64,000 nucleotides of DNA from Ovoidimarina sediminis (GCF_032586175.1 NZ_JAWHTE010000001.1:1-64000), one strand, 5' to 3'. Counted from the stretch's first letter, positions 31,584 to 39,962 are shown. Numbers and translations: made by a program. The notes: generated by a model from the letters alone, not told the origin.

Positions 31584-32687
31584 ATGGCCGAACAGGTGGT
31601 CGCCGCCGTCAGAACCGGGCCGGAGCGGACGGAGTTCCGCGAATTCGACATGCCCGATATTCCCGATGACGGCGCGCTTCTGAAGATCGAGGTCGCGGGC
31701 ATCTGCGGTACCGACGTGAAGTTCTATTCCAAGCCCCCGATCGACGATCCCGTCATCATGGGGCACGAGAATATCGGCATCATCGCCAAGGCTGGAAAGA
31801 CCTTCCAGAAGCGCCGGGGCCTGAAGGAAGGCGACCGCGTCTTCGCCGAGCATTACGTGGGCTGCTACAATTGCGAACACTGCCACCGGGGCGATTACCG
31901 GCTTTGCCTTGCTACCGACTGGCGCAAGAACCCCGACGGCATCCGCTTCGGCTACACGCCGATGACGCGCGCGCCGCATCTCTGGGGCGGCTTCGCGCAA
32001 TACATGTATCTGCCCTGGAACTCGGTCCTCCACAAGGTGCCCGACGGGCTTTCGCCCGAACTCGCCGGCGTGGTCACGCCCATGGCCAATGGCATCCAGT
32101 GGGCGCTGTTCGATTGCGGTGTCGGATATCAGACGAAGCTTCTGGTGCAGGGGCCGGGCCAGCAGGGTCTTTCCCAGGTCGTCACCGGCAAGCAGGCGGG
32201 CGCCGAACTCATCATCGTGACCGGCACCACGAAGGACGCCAAACGCCTCGACGTGGCGAAGAAACTCGGCGCCGATTACACGATCAACGTGGAAGAGGAA
32301 GACCCGGTCGAACGCATTGCCGAGATCACCGGGGGCGAGGGCGTCGACGTCGCGCTCGACTGCACGGCGGGCGCTGGCACCGCGCCTCTTCTTCTCGGGC
32401 TCGAAGCGCTGAAACGCAAGGGCGGCACCCTTCTCGTGCAGCAGGAAGTGGCGGAATTCCCGAACTTCCCGCTCGCCAAGCTCTGTAACAAGTACGTCAC
32501 CGTGAAATGCGCCCGCGGGCACAACTACCAGTCCTGCGAACAGGCGCTGCAGCAGCTCAATTCCGATCGTTTCCCGCTCGATCTGATCACCACCCACCGC
32601 TTCGGCCTTGAACAGACACATGACGCGATCAAGGCGGTGGGCGGCTCTGGCGACGTGATCCACGTGTCGCTGATGCCATGGCTCTGA
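31584..32687 (+). CDS. Zinc-dependent alcohol dehydrogenase (MDR superfamily)
   Basis: This is a 367-residue medium-chain dehydrogenase. The catalytic zinc ligands are Cys41 (GICGTD) and the His of GHENIG. A structural zinc site C-x2-C-x2-C-x7-C is present in GCYNCEHCHRGDYRLC. The Rossmann loop reads VQGPGQQGLS. The start at 31584 follows CCAGGGAGGG. First gene of the operon running through CobW, LigK-like and LigJ-like. It could oxidise a cis-dihydrodiol or a hydroxymethyl compound made by the oxygenase; the substrate is inferred from context only. Confidence 0.92.
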   Translation: MAEQVVAAVRTGPERTEFREFDMPDIPDDGALLKIEVAGICGTDVKFYSKPPIDDPVIMGHENIGIIAKAGKTFQKRRGLKEGDRVFAEHYVGCYNCEHCHRGDYRLCLATDWRKNPDGIRFGYTPMTRAPHLWGGFAQYMYLPWNSVLHKVPDGLSPELAGVVTPMANGIQWALFDCGVGYQTKLLVQGPGQQGLSQVVTGKQAGAELIIVTGTTKDAKRLDVAKKLGADYTINVEEEDPVERIAEITGGEGVDVALDCTAGAGTAPLLLGLEALKRKGGTLLVQQEVAEFPNFPLAKLCNKYVTVKCARGHNYQSCEQALQQLNSDRFPLDLITTHRFGLEQTHDAIKAVGGSGDVIHVSLMPWL

Positions 32688-32705
32688 GGGCCGCCCAGGC
32701 GTTCC

Positions 32706-32726
32706 GCCCGATGGGCACCATCGGGC
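32706..32726 (+). other. Stem-loop between the dehydrogenase and CobW genes
   Basis: GCCCGATGG (32706-32714) and CCATCGGGC (32718-32726) form a perfect 9-bp stem with a 3-nt loop. No U-run follows, so it is either a weak terminator or an mRNA-stability element inside the operon. Confidence 0.5.
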
Positions 32727-32810
32727 ATGCCCTCACCGTCCCGCCAGGGCGGGCATATTGCCCACCTCGCGGCGCGGGCATGCCCTATCCGCATCACACA
32801 GCGTTGCGCC

Positions 32811-33788
32811 ATGTCTGACGCCAGAACCCCGATCACCGTCCTCACCGGCTATCTCGGCGCGGGAAAATCCACCCTTCTCAATCACATCCTTTCCGAAGCT
32901 CCCCCCAGGCGCTTCGCGGTCATCGTCAACGAGTTCGGCGATATCGGCATCGACGGCGATCTCATCGACAGTGGCGAAGAGGAACTTATCGAACTCGCCT
33001 CGGGCTGCCTCTGCTGCGTTGTTCGGGGCGATCTGATCCGCACGCTCAGGCGCCTCATGAAGACCGCCCCCGATCTCGACGGCATCCTGATCGAGACGAC
33101 GGGCCTCGCGAACCCGTCGCCCGTAATACAGACCTTCGGCGCCGATCAGCAGATCGCCGCCCGCACCCGGCTCGACGCCGTGATCTGCGTGGCGGACGCC
33201 CATCACATCGGCGCGCGCCTCGCCGACAGCGCCGACGCGGCCGATCAGGTGGCACTCGCCAGCGTCATCGTCCTGAACAAGGTCACCGGCGCGCCCGACG
33301 CGGATGCCGCCGAAGCGGCGCTTCGCACCATGAACCCGCACGCGGCCCTCTACCGCACTGACCGGGGCCGCATCGATCCGGCCCACGTCATCGGCACCGA
33401 CAGTTTCTCGCTTGATCGCGTGGCGGCCGATCTGGCCCCCGTGAACGATCATGACCACGATCACCACGACCATGTTGCGGCCAGTGGAATATCAAGTGTT
33501 TCCATAGTGCTGGACGACCCTCTTGACGCAGCTTCCGTAGAGGCCTGGCTCGAACGCCTGCTCATGCTGAAGGGCGAACAGATCCTCCGCCTCAAGGGCA
33601 TCCTGAACATCGCTGGCGAGGATCGCCGGGTCATCGTCCAGTCGGTTCACATGATGTATGAAGGCGACCACGGCGCGCCCTGGGGCGCTGCCCCGCGCTC
33701 CACGAAGCTCGTTGTCATCGGCCGCGATCTCGACGAAACCGAAATCCGCGACGGCCTTCTGGCCGCCCGCGCCCACGTCACAGCCTGA
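32811..33788 (+). CDS. CobW/COG0523-family metallochaperone GTPase
   Basis: This is a 325-residue G3E GTPase. Walker A is GYLGAGKST (13-21), then NEFGD (40-44), the metal-binding C-L-C-C (66-69), ETTGLANP and the NKVT specificity motif. A short His/Asp linker (about 212-221, DHDHDHHDH) precedes the C-terminal CobW_C domain. Members deliver Co, Zn, Ni or Fe to client enzymes, including nitrile hydratase and B12 synthesis. Being between a dehydrogenase and LigK/LigJ-like genes, it probably loads a metal into an enzyme of this regulon. The start at 32811 is set by the fold; the upstream frame is not conserved. Confidence 0.92.
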   Translation: MSDARTPITVLTGYLGAGKSTLLNHILSEAPPRRFAVIVNEFGDIGIDGDLIDSGEEELIELASGCLCCVVRGDLIRTLRRLMKTAPDLDGILIETTGLANPSPVIQTFGADQQIAARTRLDAVICVADAHHIGARLADSADAADQVALASVIVLNKVTGAPDADAAEAALRTMNPHAALYRTDRGRIDPAHVIGTDSFSLDRVAADLAPVNDHDHDHHDHVAASGISSVSIVLDDPLDAASVEAWLERLLMLKGEQILRLKGILNIAGEDRRVIVQSVHMMYEGDHGAPWGAAPRSTKLVVIGRDLDETEIRDGLLAARAHVTA

Positions 33789-33800
33789 AGGAGCCCGCCC

Positions 33801-34499
33801 ATGCCCGTCGTCGTCACAGACATCAAGCGCGCCGATGCCGAAGCCGCGGCGTCGCTTGCCGAGTTCGGCGTCGCTACCGTCCACGAGGCGCAGGGCCGCA
33901 TCGGCCTGATGCACCAGCGCCTGCGACCGATCTACAAGGGCGCGGCGATTTCCGGCACCGCCGTCACCTGCACCCTGCCCCCGGGCGACAACTGGATGAT
34001 CCACGTCGCCGCCGAACAGTGCCAGCCGGGCGACATCCTCGTCGCCGCCACCATCGCCGAGGCCCATTCCGGCTATTTCGGCGATCTCCTCGGCACCGTC
34101 CTTCAGGCGCGGGGCGTTCGCGGCCTTATCATCGACGCGGGTTGCCGCGACATCGCCGATCTCGAAAAGCTCGGTTTCCCGGTCTGGTCGCGCTCCGTCT
34201 GCGCCCACGGCACGGTCAAGGAAACGCTGGGCGACGTGAACGTGCCCGTCTCCTGCGGCGACGCAATCGTCAATCCGGGCGACGTGATCGTTGCCGACGA
34301 TGACGGCGTCGTGGTCGTCCCCCGGGGCACCGAAGCCGCGGTCAGGGCCGCCGCCCAGGCCCGCATCGACAAGGAAGAGGCGAACCGCGCACGCTACGTC
34401 GCGGGCGAGCTTGGCCTCGACATCTACAACATGCGAGAACGGCTGAAAGCGAAGGGCCTGACCTATATCACCCAGGCCGATTGGGAGAACGGCGCATGA
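33801..34499 (+). CDS. LigK/RraA-like aldolase (4-carboxy-4-hydroxy-2-oxoadipate aldolase type)
   Basis: This is a 232-residue RraA-fold protein. Class II pyruvate aldolases of this family split 4-carboxy-4-hydroxy-2-oxoadipate into pyruvate and oxaloacetate. GYFGDLL (91-97) and the active-site pair Arg116-Asp117 in DAGCRDIADL match the catalytic subgroup, as does the C-terminal extension (RLKAKGLTYI) present in the aldolases and absent from RNase E regulator RraA. It overlaps the LigJ-like gene by ATGA, the neighbouring step in the protocatechuate 4,5-cleavage and gallate pathways, which supports the call. Confidence 0.85.
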   Translation: MPVVVTDIKRADAEAAASLAEFGVATVHEAQGRIGLMHQRLRPIYKGAAISGTAVTCTLPPGDNWMIHVAAEQCQPGDILVAATIAEAHSGYFGDLLGTVLQARGVRGLIIDAGCRDIADLEKLGFPVWSRSVCAHGTVKETLGDVNVPVSCGDAIVNPGDVIVADDDGVVVVPRGTEAAVRAAAQARIDKEEANRARYVAGELGLDIYNMRERLKAKGLTYITQADWENGA

Positions 34500-35515
34500 T
34501 CATCGACTGCCACGGTCACTACACCACCGAACCGAAACCGTTCATGGAGTACCGCAAGGCCCAGATTGCGGCCTTCGAGGCGGGCGGCGCCATGCCCGCC
34601 TTCCCCGAGATCTCGGATGACGAGATCGCCGAAAGCGTGGCCAGCAACCAGTTGAAGGCGCTGAAGGATCGCGGCGCGGACATGACGATCTTCAGCCCCC
34701 GCGCTTCCGGCATGGGCCACCATATCGGCGACGAGGCCGTGTCGAAAACCTGGACACGCCACTGCAACGACATGATCCACCGGGTCACGCAGCTTTTCCC
34801 GGATAACTTCGTCGGCGTCTGCCAGCTTCCGCAAAACCCGAACGCGCCCATCGAGAACGCGATCGAGGAACTCACCCGCTGCGTCGAGGAGCTTGGCTTC
34901 GTCGGCTGCAACCTCAACCCCGATCCCACGGGGGGCATGTGGACAGGCGTGCCGCTCACCGACCGCGCCTGGTATCCGTTCTTCGAAAAGATGGTGGAGC
35001 TTGAAGTGCCCGCGATGATCCACGTCTCGGGCTCATGCAACCCCAACTTCCACATGACCGGCGCGCATTACATCAACGCCGACACCACCGCCTTCATGCA
35101 ATTCCTGCAGGGCGATCTCTTCTCCGACTTCCCGGATCTGAAGCTGATCATCCCCCATGGCGGCGGCGCGGTGCCCTATCACTGGGGGCGCTACCGGGGG
35201 CTCGCCGACATGATGGGCAAACCGCCGCTGCGCGAGCATGTGATGAAGAACGTCTTCTTCGATACCTGCGTCTACCACCAGGCCGGGATCGACTGCCTGT
35301 TCAAGGTGATCGATGTCGAGAACATTCTCTTCGCCTCCGAAATGTTCGGCGCGGTCAAGGGGGTCGATCCCGAAACCGGCCACAACTTCGACGACACCAA
35401 GCGCTATATCGACGCCCTCGATCTGTCGGAGGCCGATCGTGCCAAGGTGTTCGAAGGCAATGCACGCCGGGTCTATCCCAGGCTCGACCGGCATCTGAAA
35501 TCCCGCGGCCTCTGA
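34496..35515 (+). CDS. Amidohydrolase-family 4-oxalomesaconate hydratase-like protein (LigJ-like)
   Basis: This is a 339-residue amidohydrolase-2 protein resembling LigJ, which hydrates 4-oxalomesaconate to 4-carboxy-4-hydroxy-2-oxoadipate. The N-terminal metal motif is IDCHGHY (His6, His8), with further His in MIHVSGS and LIIPHGGG, and an ASEMFG segment. The start at 34496 (MIIDCH) overlaps the aldolase stop. A hydratase coupled with the aldolase gives the last two steps of the 4,5-cleavage pathway, but LigAB, LigC and LigI are not seen. Other amidohydrolase activities (decarboxylase, lactonase) remain possible. Confidence 0.82.
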   Translation: MIIDCHGHYTTEPKPFMEYRKAQIAAFEAGGAMPAFPEISDDEIAESVASNQLKALKDRGADMTIFSPRASGMGHHIGDEAVSKTWTRHCNDMIHRVTQLFPDNFVGVCQLPQNPNAPIENAIEELTRCVEELGFVGCNLNPDPTGGMWTGVPLTDRAWYPFFEKMVELEVPAMIHVSGSCNPNFHMTGAHYINADTTAFMQFLQGDLFSDFPDLKLIIPHGGGAVPYHWGRYRGLADMMGKPPLREHVMKNVFFDTCVYHQAGIDCLFKVIDVENILFASEMFGAVKGVDPETGHNFDDTKRYIDALDLSEADRAKVFEGNARRVYPRLDRHLKSRGL

Positions 35516-35550
35516 GCAATGCACCTGCGGCATAGCCGCTATGAATTTGA

Positions 35551-35566
35551 CCTCAATCAATTGAGG
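35551..35566. promoter_or_regulatory. 16-bp perfect palindrome upstream of the small DUF1127-like gene
   Basis: CCTCAAT-CA-ATTGAGG, unlike the GTTCC operator. It overlaps a TTGACC hexamer at 35547-35552 in an AT-richer stretch 53 nt before the ATG at 35619. It may be an operator for a different regulator. Confidence 0.45.
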
Positions 35567-35618
35567 ATTAACGGATTCTCCCTATGTTGCACTGCAGCAA
35601 AGAAGGAGAATTCGGTTC

Positions 35619-35849
35619 ATGACTGCCGTTGCAGCACGCCAGGGCGTCGATATCCGCGCCATCGCCAATGCCTTCGCCCCGGGGGCATTCCGGGTCGATC
35701 CGCTCGGCCTCGTCTCGGGCTTCAAGGCCTATCTCATCTATTCCGCGCTCGCGGCCAAATCCGATGCGGAACTCGCCGCCATGGGGCTGAAGCGTGAAAC
35801 CCTGGGCCGCACGGCCATGGAAGCGGTGAACATCCTCCGCGCGGCCTGA
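35619..35849 (+). CDS. Small DUF1127-like protein
   Basis: This is a 76-residue soluble protein. The C-terminal half, SDAELAAMGLKRETLGRTA, resembles the DUF1127 helix pair (D-x-E-L-x-x-x-G-L-x-R), found in many small alphaproteobacterial proteins, some linked to RNA-level regulation. A clear ribosome site (AAGGAGAA) precedes the ATG. It has its own upstream palindrome, a terminator downstream, and no GTTCC operator, so it is probably outside the catabolic regulon. Confidence 0.6.
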   Translation: MTAVAARQGVDIRAIANAFAPGAFRVDPLGLVSGFKAYLIYSALAAKSDAELAAMGLKRETLGRTAMEAVNILRAA

Positions 35850-35872
35850 ACGGCCTCCGGCGATCCACCCGA

Positions 35873-35894
35873 AACGCCCCCGCACGGGGGCGTT
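35873..35894. terminator. Bidirectional stem-loop terminator
   Basis: AACGCCCCCG (35873-35882) and CGGGGGCGTT (35885-35894) pair perfectly. It lies between the convergent DUF1127-like and EamA genes, so it can end both. Confidence 0.75.
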
Positions 35895-35908
35895 CGCGTC
35901 TCGCTCCC

Positions 35909-36877
35909 TCAGAACAGAGGCGCCGCCAGCCAGCCGGCGCCCGACAGCCCGAGCCAACCCAGAAGCATCCCGGTATCGGCCGCAAGCGCCACCGCCCCCA
36001 CCACCGAAATCAGGATCGTCGCCACCACCCAGCGGTCGAACACCTCGTGCTCGCGGTTGATCATCGCGTTGAAGATCAGCCTGAATACCACCGACAGCCG
36101 CTGGATCGGCACCACCACCGCCACCGGCGCCACCGCCAGCGCGACATAGCGGAAAAACTGCGACAGCCCCACGGACGCCGCCGAAACCAGGAACCAGCCG
36201 GCCGTCTCCCGCCGGAAGGGCCCGAGGGCGGCAAACCCGCCCGATAGCGCCACGATCACCAGCACCACCAGCGTCGCGGCGGTGTAGGAGACCAGAAGCC
36301 CTCCCACGGAAGACGCGATCCCGCCCTCTCCGATCCCGAGCGCGATGAAAAGCGGTGAGGTCCCATAGCCGAAGGCGCAGACCGCCCCCCAGAACAGCCC
36401 CGGCCCGTATTGCGGCTCGAACCCCTTGGCCTTCCCCGCCGCCGTCGTGGCCTTCCGCCGGCGCATCACCACCATCGGCCCCACCACCACCAGAAGAATT
36501 CCGATCACGTTCACGAGGTTCACCGTCTCCCCCAGAAACGCGAAGGCCAGCACCAGCGAAACCAGGATCGACACCTGCTGAATGGGCGTTGACAGCGTCG
36601 CTCCCAGAAGCTGCGTGGCCTTGTAGTTCCCGTACCGCCCGAAGACGAAATGCACGATCCCGGCCAGCGTCATCCAGGTCCACGGCGCGACGTCCCAGGC
36701 CCACATCGCCTCGAACCCGCCCATGAGCGCGGCGAACAGAACGAACATCGGCACCCCGAAAGGCACCGTGATCGCCATGGCCTGCAGGACGGATCCCTTG
36801 ACGACGCCGCGGCGCACCGCGGCGTTGTTCAGGCCGAAGAACGCGGCAGAGCCGAGCGCGAGAAGCGCACCGAGCAT
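35909..36877 (-). CDS. EamA/DMT-family transporter
   Basis: This is a 322-residue membrane protein with ten hydrophobic helices arranged as two EamA repeats. The repeats meet near a basic cytoplasmic stretch (VVMRRRKATTAAGKAKG, about residues 136-152). Typical DMT features are the opening GALLALGSAAFFGLNNAAVRRG and VAPVAVVVPIQRLSVVFRL in the second half. It lies 20 nt after the second gene of cupin pair B and is probably in the same transcript. Export of a metabolite or uptake of the substrate are both possible. Confidence 0.88.
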   Translation of the reverse strand: MLGALLALGSAAFFGLNNAAVRRGVVKGSVLQAMAITVPFGVPMFVLFAALMGGFEAMWAWDVAPWTWMTLAGIVHFVFGRYGNYKATQLLGATLSTPIQQVSILVSLVLAFAFLGETVNLVNVIGILLVVVGPMVVMRRRKATTAAGKAKGFEPQYGPGLFWGAVCAFGYGTSPLFIALGIGEGGIASSVGGLLVSYTAATLVVLVIVALSGGFAALGPFRRETAGWFLVSAASVGLSQFFRYVALAVAPVAVVVPIQRLSVVFRLIFNAMINREHEVFDRWVVATILISVVGAVALAADTGMLLGWLGLSGAGWLAAPLF

Positions 36878-36897
36878 CGGAGCGCCTCAGCCCGGCC

Positions 36898-37500
36898 TCA
36901 CCCCTTGCCCCGCAGAAATTCGCGCACAAGCTCGGGTGTCAGCGTGACATCGGGGTCGTATTCCGGCGCATTCTCGATCTGCTCCAGATCGTTCAGCCCG
37001 GAATTCTTGAAGATCCGGTTGATGCAGGAGATCAGGCGCAGGGGCCGCTCGGGATCGGCATTGAAATGCTGGTGGATCGTATTGGGCGGCACATAGATCA
37101 CGTCACCCGCCTCGTATTCCCACTTCGAAACCTTGTCCTGCGGCTTCCAGAAATACTCGTCGGTGATTTCCACCTCGCAATCCTGGTGCAGGTCGTATCC
37201 CCGGCCCTCCAGCACATACAGGCACTCCTCCGCCAGGTGCCGGTGCTTGCCGGATTTCGATCCGGGCGGGATGATCTGCATATAGGCGTCGACGGTTTCC
37301 ATCCGGGTGTTCATCGCCTCGTTGATCAGGTGCTTCAGAAGCCCCTGGCGCGACATCTCCCAGGGCATCTCGTTCGGGTGGATGATCTTCTTGCGCTCGG
37401 CGTCCCGCGCGGGCCGCGCGGCGGCGTCATCCAGCAGATCCTGGTAGAGCGGCGCGTTTTCCGTCCCGTCGATCCAGGCGTTCGTTTCCCCCCACGCCAT
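36898..37500 (-). CDS. Cupin domain protein, second member of cupin pair B
   Basis: This is a 200-residue cupin with a full ligand set: His86-Arg-His88, Glu91/92 and HQH (His143, His145). It is the paralogue of 14478-15071, in which two of these positions are lost. Shared segments are GLLKHLINEAMNTR, LAEECLYVLEGRGYDLH and GDVIYVPPNTIHQHFN. Ends in a short helical tail (TPELVREFLRGKG). The gap of 1 nt to the preceding cupin suggests a stoichiometric complex. This pair is the better candidate for a catalytic metallo-cupin such as a dioxygenase. Confidence 0.85.
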   Translation of the reverse strand: MAWGETNAWIDGTENAPLYQDLLDDAAARPARDAERKKIIHPNEMPWEMSRQGLLKHLINEAMNTRMETVDAYMQIIPPGSKSGKHRHLAEECLYVLEGRGYDLHQDCEVEITDEYFWKPQDKVSKWEYEAGDVIYVPPNTIHQHFNADPERPLRLISCINRIFKNSGLNDLEQIENAPEYDPDVTLTPELVREFLRGKG

Positions 37501-37501
37501 C

Positions 37502-38131
37502 TCAATAGCCCTCCTTCGGGTGGTTGAAATCTTCTTCCTCCTCGCGCACCTCGAAATCCTCGCCCCCCGGGGCGGGCGTCGTCTCGCGCGGCTCGACGGT
37601 CTTCTGGAACAGCATGTTCATGAAGACGAACATCGGCTTCGTCTTCAGCACCAGCGCCCGTGCGGGCTTGGTGTCGGAGGCGTTGAAATGCTGGTGCACG
37701 CAGTTGTTGTGCACGATCGCCACATCGCCCGCCTTCCAGTCATAGCGCTGCTCGTCGTGGATCTCGTAACCCTCGCCATCGAGGATATAGAACGCGGCCT
37801 CGTTCACATGCCCGTGCTTCTGGCTTTTCCCGCCCGGCCCGTATTCCTCGAGATGCAGATGGAACAGCTGGCTTATCCCGTCCTTCGGCTCGACGTAATG
37901 GCGCGAATAGGCCTGCGGGCCGTCGACGAACTTGATCTCCCGCGCCTTCCGCACGCGCGGCATGGCCCGCAGCCGGTCAAGCTCCCATTGCAGGTTGTAT
38001 TCGCCCTGGATCCCGCGAACGAAGATCCGGTCTTTCTGGCTGTGGTAATAGCCCGCCGGGCCCGGCGCATCGGCCTCCGCCCCTGGCGTTTCGGCATCGG
38101 TCTGAGGGTCGTCTGTCGTCTTCTTGTCCAT
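37502..38131 (-). CDS. Cupin domain protein, first member of cupin pair B
   Basis: This is a 209-residue cupin with motif 1 His106-G-His108-V-N-Glu111 and motif 2 VHQH (His146, His148), so the metal site looks intact. The N-terminus is a roughly 30-residue low-complexity acidic lead. FVRGIQGEYNLQWELDRL aligns with FVRALEGTYGQLKEEL of 13888-14463. An acidic C-terminal tail (EVREEEEDF) follows. First gene of the cupin pair B/EamA unit, divergent from the Rieske ferredoxin with operator site 6 in between. Confidence 0.85.
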   Translation of the reverse strand: MDKKTTDDPQTDAETPGAEADAPGPAGYYHSQKDRIFVRGIQGEYNLQWELDRLRAMPRVRKAREIKFVDGPQAYSRHYVEPKDGISQLFHLHLEEYGPGGKSQKHGHVNEAAFYILDGEGYEIHDEQRYDWKAGDVAIVHNNCVHQHFNASDTKPARALVLKTKPMFVFMNMLFQKTVEPRETTPAPGGEDFEVREEEEDFNHPKEGY

Positions 38132-38181
38132 GCGCTATCCTCCCGCGATTCGATGTAACAGAGTCGCGCTTGCAGAACAAC

Positions 38182-38198
38182 ATTCCTCTATGTGGAAC
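38182..38198. promoter_or_regulatory. 17-bp palindromic operator, site 6
   Basis: ATTCC-TCTATGT-GGAAC, one mismatch. It lies 72 nt upstream of the Rieske ferredoxin gene and 50 nt upstream of divergent cupin pair B. Confidence 0.65.
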
Positions 38199-38270
38199 AG
38201 TATTGCCTCAGGCCTTTTCCCCATCGCCCGGGACGTTACATCTGCCCCGACTCAACCTGTGAGGAGAACC

Positions 38271-38597
38271 ATGGCCGACACCGGGAACCTGATCGAACTC
38301 TGCGCCAAGGACGATGTCGCCGAAGGCGAGGTCATCAAGGTCGAACACGAGGATCTGGAGCTCGCCGTCTACCATGTCGAGGGGCAGTTCTACGTCACCG
38401 ACAACGCCTGCACCCATGGGCCCGGCGAACTGTCCGACGGCGATCTCGAGGGCCATGTGATCGAGTGCGACTTCCACCAGGGCAAGTTCGACATCCGCGA
38501 CGGCTCCATCGTCGCCCCGCCCTGCATCGTCAAGCTCAAGACCTACAAGGTCGTCCCCCATGATACCGCCGTGGTGATCGAAGCGCCGGATGAGTGA
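38271..38597 (+). CDS. Rieske-type [2Fe-2S] ferredoxin of an aromatic oxygenase system
   Basis: This is a 108-residue soluble Rieske ferredoxin (BphF/NdoA type). Ligands are Cys47-x-His49 and Cys66-x2-His69. It has no membrane anchor. The start at 38271 follows GAGGAGAACC. It shuttles electrons from a reductase to a Rieske oxygenase; the only candidates here are encoded 12-17 kb away (26579 reductase, 21402 oxygenase), and all three units carry the same operator. No other gene follows in sense for 190 nt, which hold nothing I can identify. Confidence 0.93.
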   Translation: MADTGNLIELCAKDDVAEGEVIKVEHEDLELAVYHVEGQFYVTDNACTHGPGELSDGDLEGHVIECDFHQGKFDIRDGSIVAPPCIVKLKTYKVVPHDTAVVIEAPDE

Positions 38598-38786
38598 CCG
38601 GCCGGCCCCCGGCCCGGTGTCGGGGTAGACTGGGCCACCCGCGGCGTTCGCACCTCAGTACCGTCCGACGTATCGAAACAGAGCGTCGATCCGCCGGCAG
38701 CGACCGAAGCGCGGATCTGACGAAGACCTTCGGGCATTTTCAACGCTTTCCATCGAGTTTACCGGCCGATCGGTTCGGATAGGTCG

Positions 38787-39738
38787 ATGGACGTTAAGGC
38801 TCTGCTTCTCGCCGCCACCACGGCGCTCCCGGTGTTTCTGGGCGCGTGACGGATTGATTGCCCAGCACAAGGCGGTCCATTATGACCTGACCGCCCTGCT
38901 CAACCTGCGCGGCATTCGCGACGCCCTGAACATCCTGCTCAAGGACGATGACGCGAGCGTGTTCAGCATCGATCTCGACGGTTTCAAGGCAATCGACGAT
39001 TCTCGCGGTCACTCGGTCGGAGATGCGGTGCTTCAGGCGGTCGGAAGCTGCAAAGCCTCGCAACGACCGACGCGCTCAACCGTGACGAGATCGAGCCATT
39101 CTTTCAGATCCAGCACGCCTCTGATGATCACAGGATGATCGGCGCCGAGGCGCTTTCCCGGTGGGCTCATCAGCGAGATCGATTCCCGCATTCTCACCAA
39201 ATCCGTCGCCTACATGCGGGAACTCGAAGATCAGGGCCTCATTCCTCCCAGACTGAGCGTGAATGTAAGCTACGCCCGGCTGACCGATCCCAATCTGCGC
39301 CGGCCCATCGAACGCCTGCCCGGCGCGGCGACCAAGCTCGTCTTCGAGATCGTCGAAGCCGTCTTGCTCGACGACCGGAACGACCTGACGTCCTGGGAAC
39401 TCGACGCCATCCGGGAACGCGGCATCGGAATCGAACTCGATGACTTCGGCACCGGTCACGCCCCTGTTGTGGGGCTGACCCAGCGGCGCCCGGATCGCAT
39501 GAAGGGCGACAAGAAATTCATCATCTCTCTGCCCGATCGTTCCTGTGAAGATCTTTTACGCACGATCGTCGGCATAGGTCGGGCGATGAAGATCCCGCTG
39601 ACTGCCGAAGGCGTCGAAACGGAGGCCCAGGCCCAGATCCTGCGGGCGTTGGGTGTGGATACGCTGCAGGGATACCTGTTCGGCAAGGCCTGCCGATTTC
39701 CGGAGCCGCGAACGGCCCTGCAGAATCGCGCCGCCTAG
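38787..39738 (+). pseudogene. Decayed GGDEF/EAL (cyclic-di-GMP) protein gene
   Basis: These are remnants of a diguanylate cyclase/phosphodiesterase in changing frames. A short Met-initiated hydrophobic peptide stops at 38849. The frame at 38854-39060 gives a GGDEF-domain start (VFSIDLDGFKAIDDSRGHSVGDAVLQ) but no GGDEF loop follows. The next frame (39075-39180) gives an EAL start (LNRDEIEPFFQIQH, GAEALSRW). The frame returns at about 39180 for the rest of the EAL domain (FEIVEAV, ELDDFGTGHA, AEGVETEAQAQIL, LQGYLFGKA) to 39738. Two frame changes and an internal deletion make a working enzyme unlikely, though the last 174-residue piece is open. Confidence 0.8.
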
Positions 39739-39962
39739 CCAGATCCGACCTCCTTCTCGGAAGCTCATCTGAAGCTCCGGGACCGGCAACACGGCCCAGC
39801 CCAAGCTGCCGCGCCCCTGCTGCGACGCGCTCAGATCGACAATTGCAGGCCTCCCCGCGCCGACCTCCCCGAATGCCCCGGCCCTTCCGTGCGGCCCGGC
39901 GCCGGATCTCTCCGGCGCCACAGGTTCAAGCACGTGAAGCGATGCCGAATACGGCCCCGCGC

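Noticed and set aside
35619..35849. LigA-type small subunit of protocatechuate 4,5-dioxygenase after ligJ
   Set aside because: The 76-residue sequence matches a DUF1127-like helix pair, and no LigB follows.
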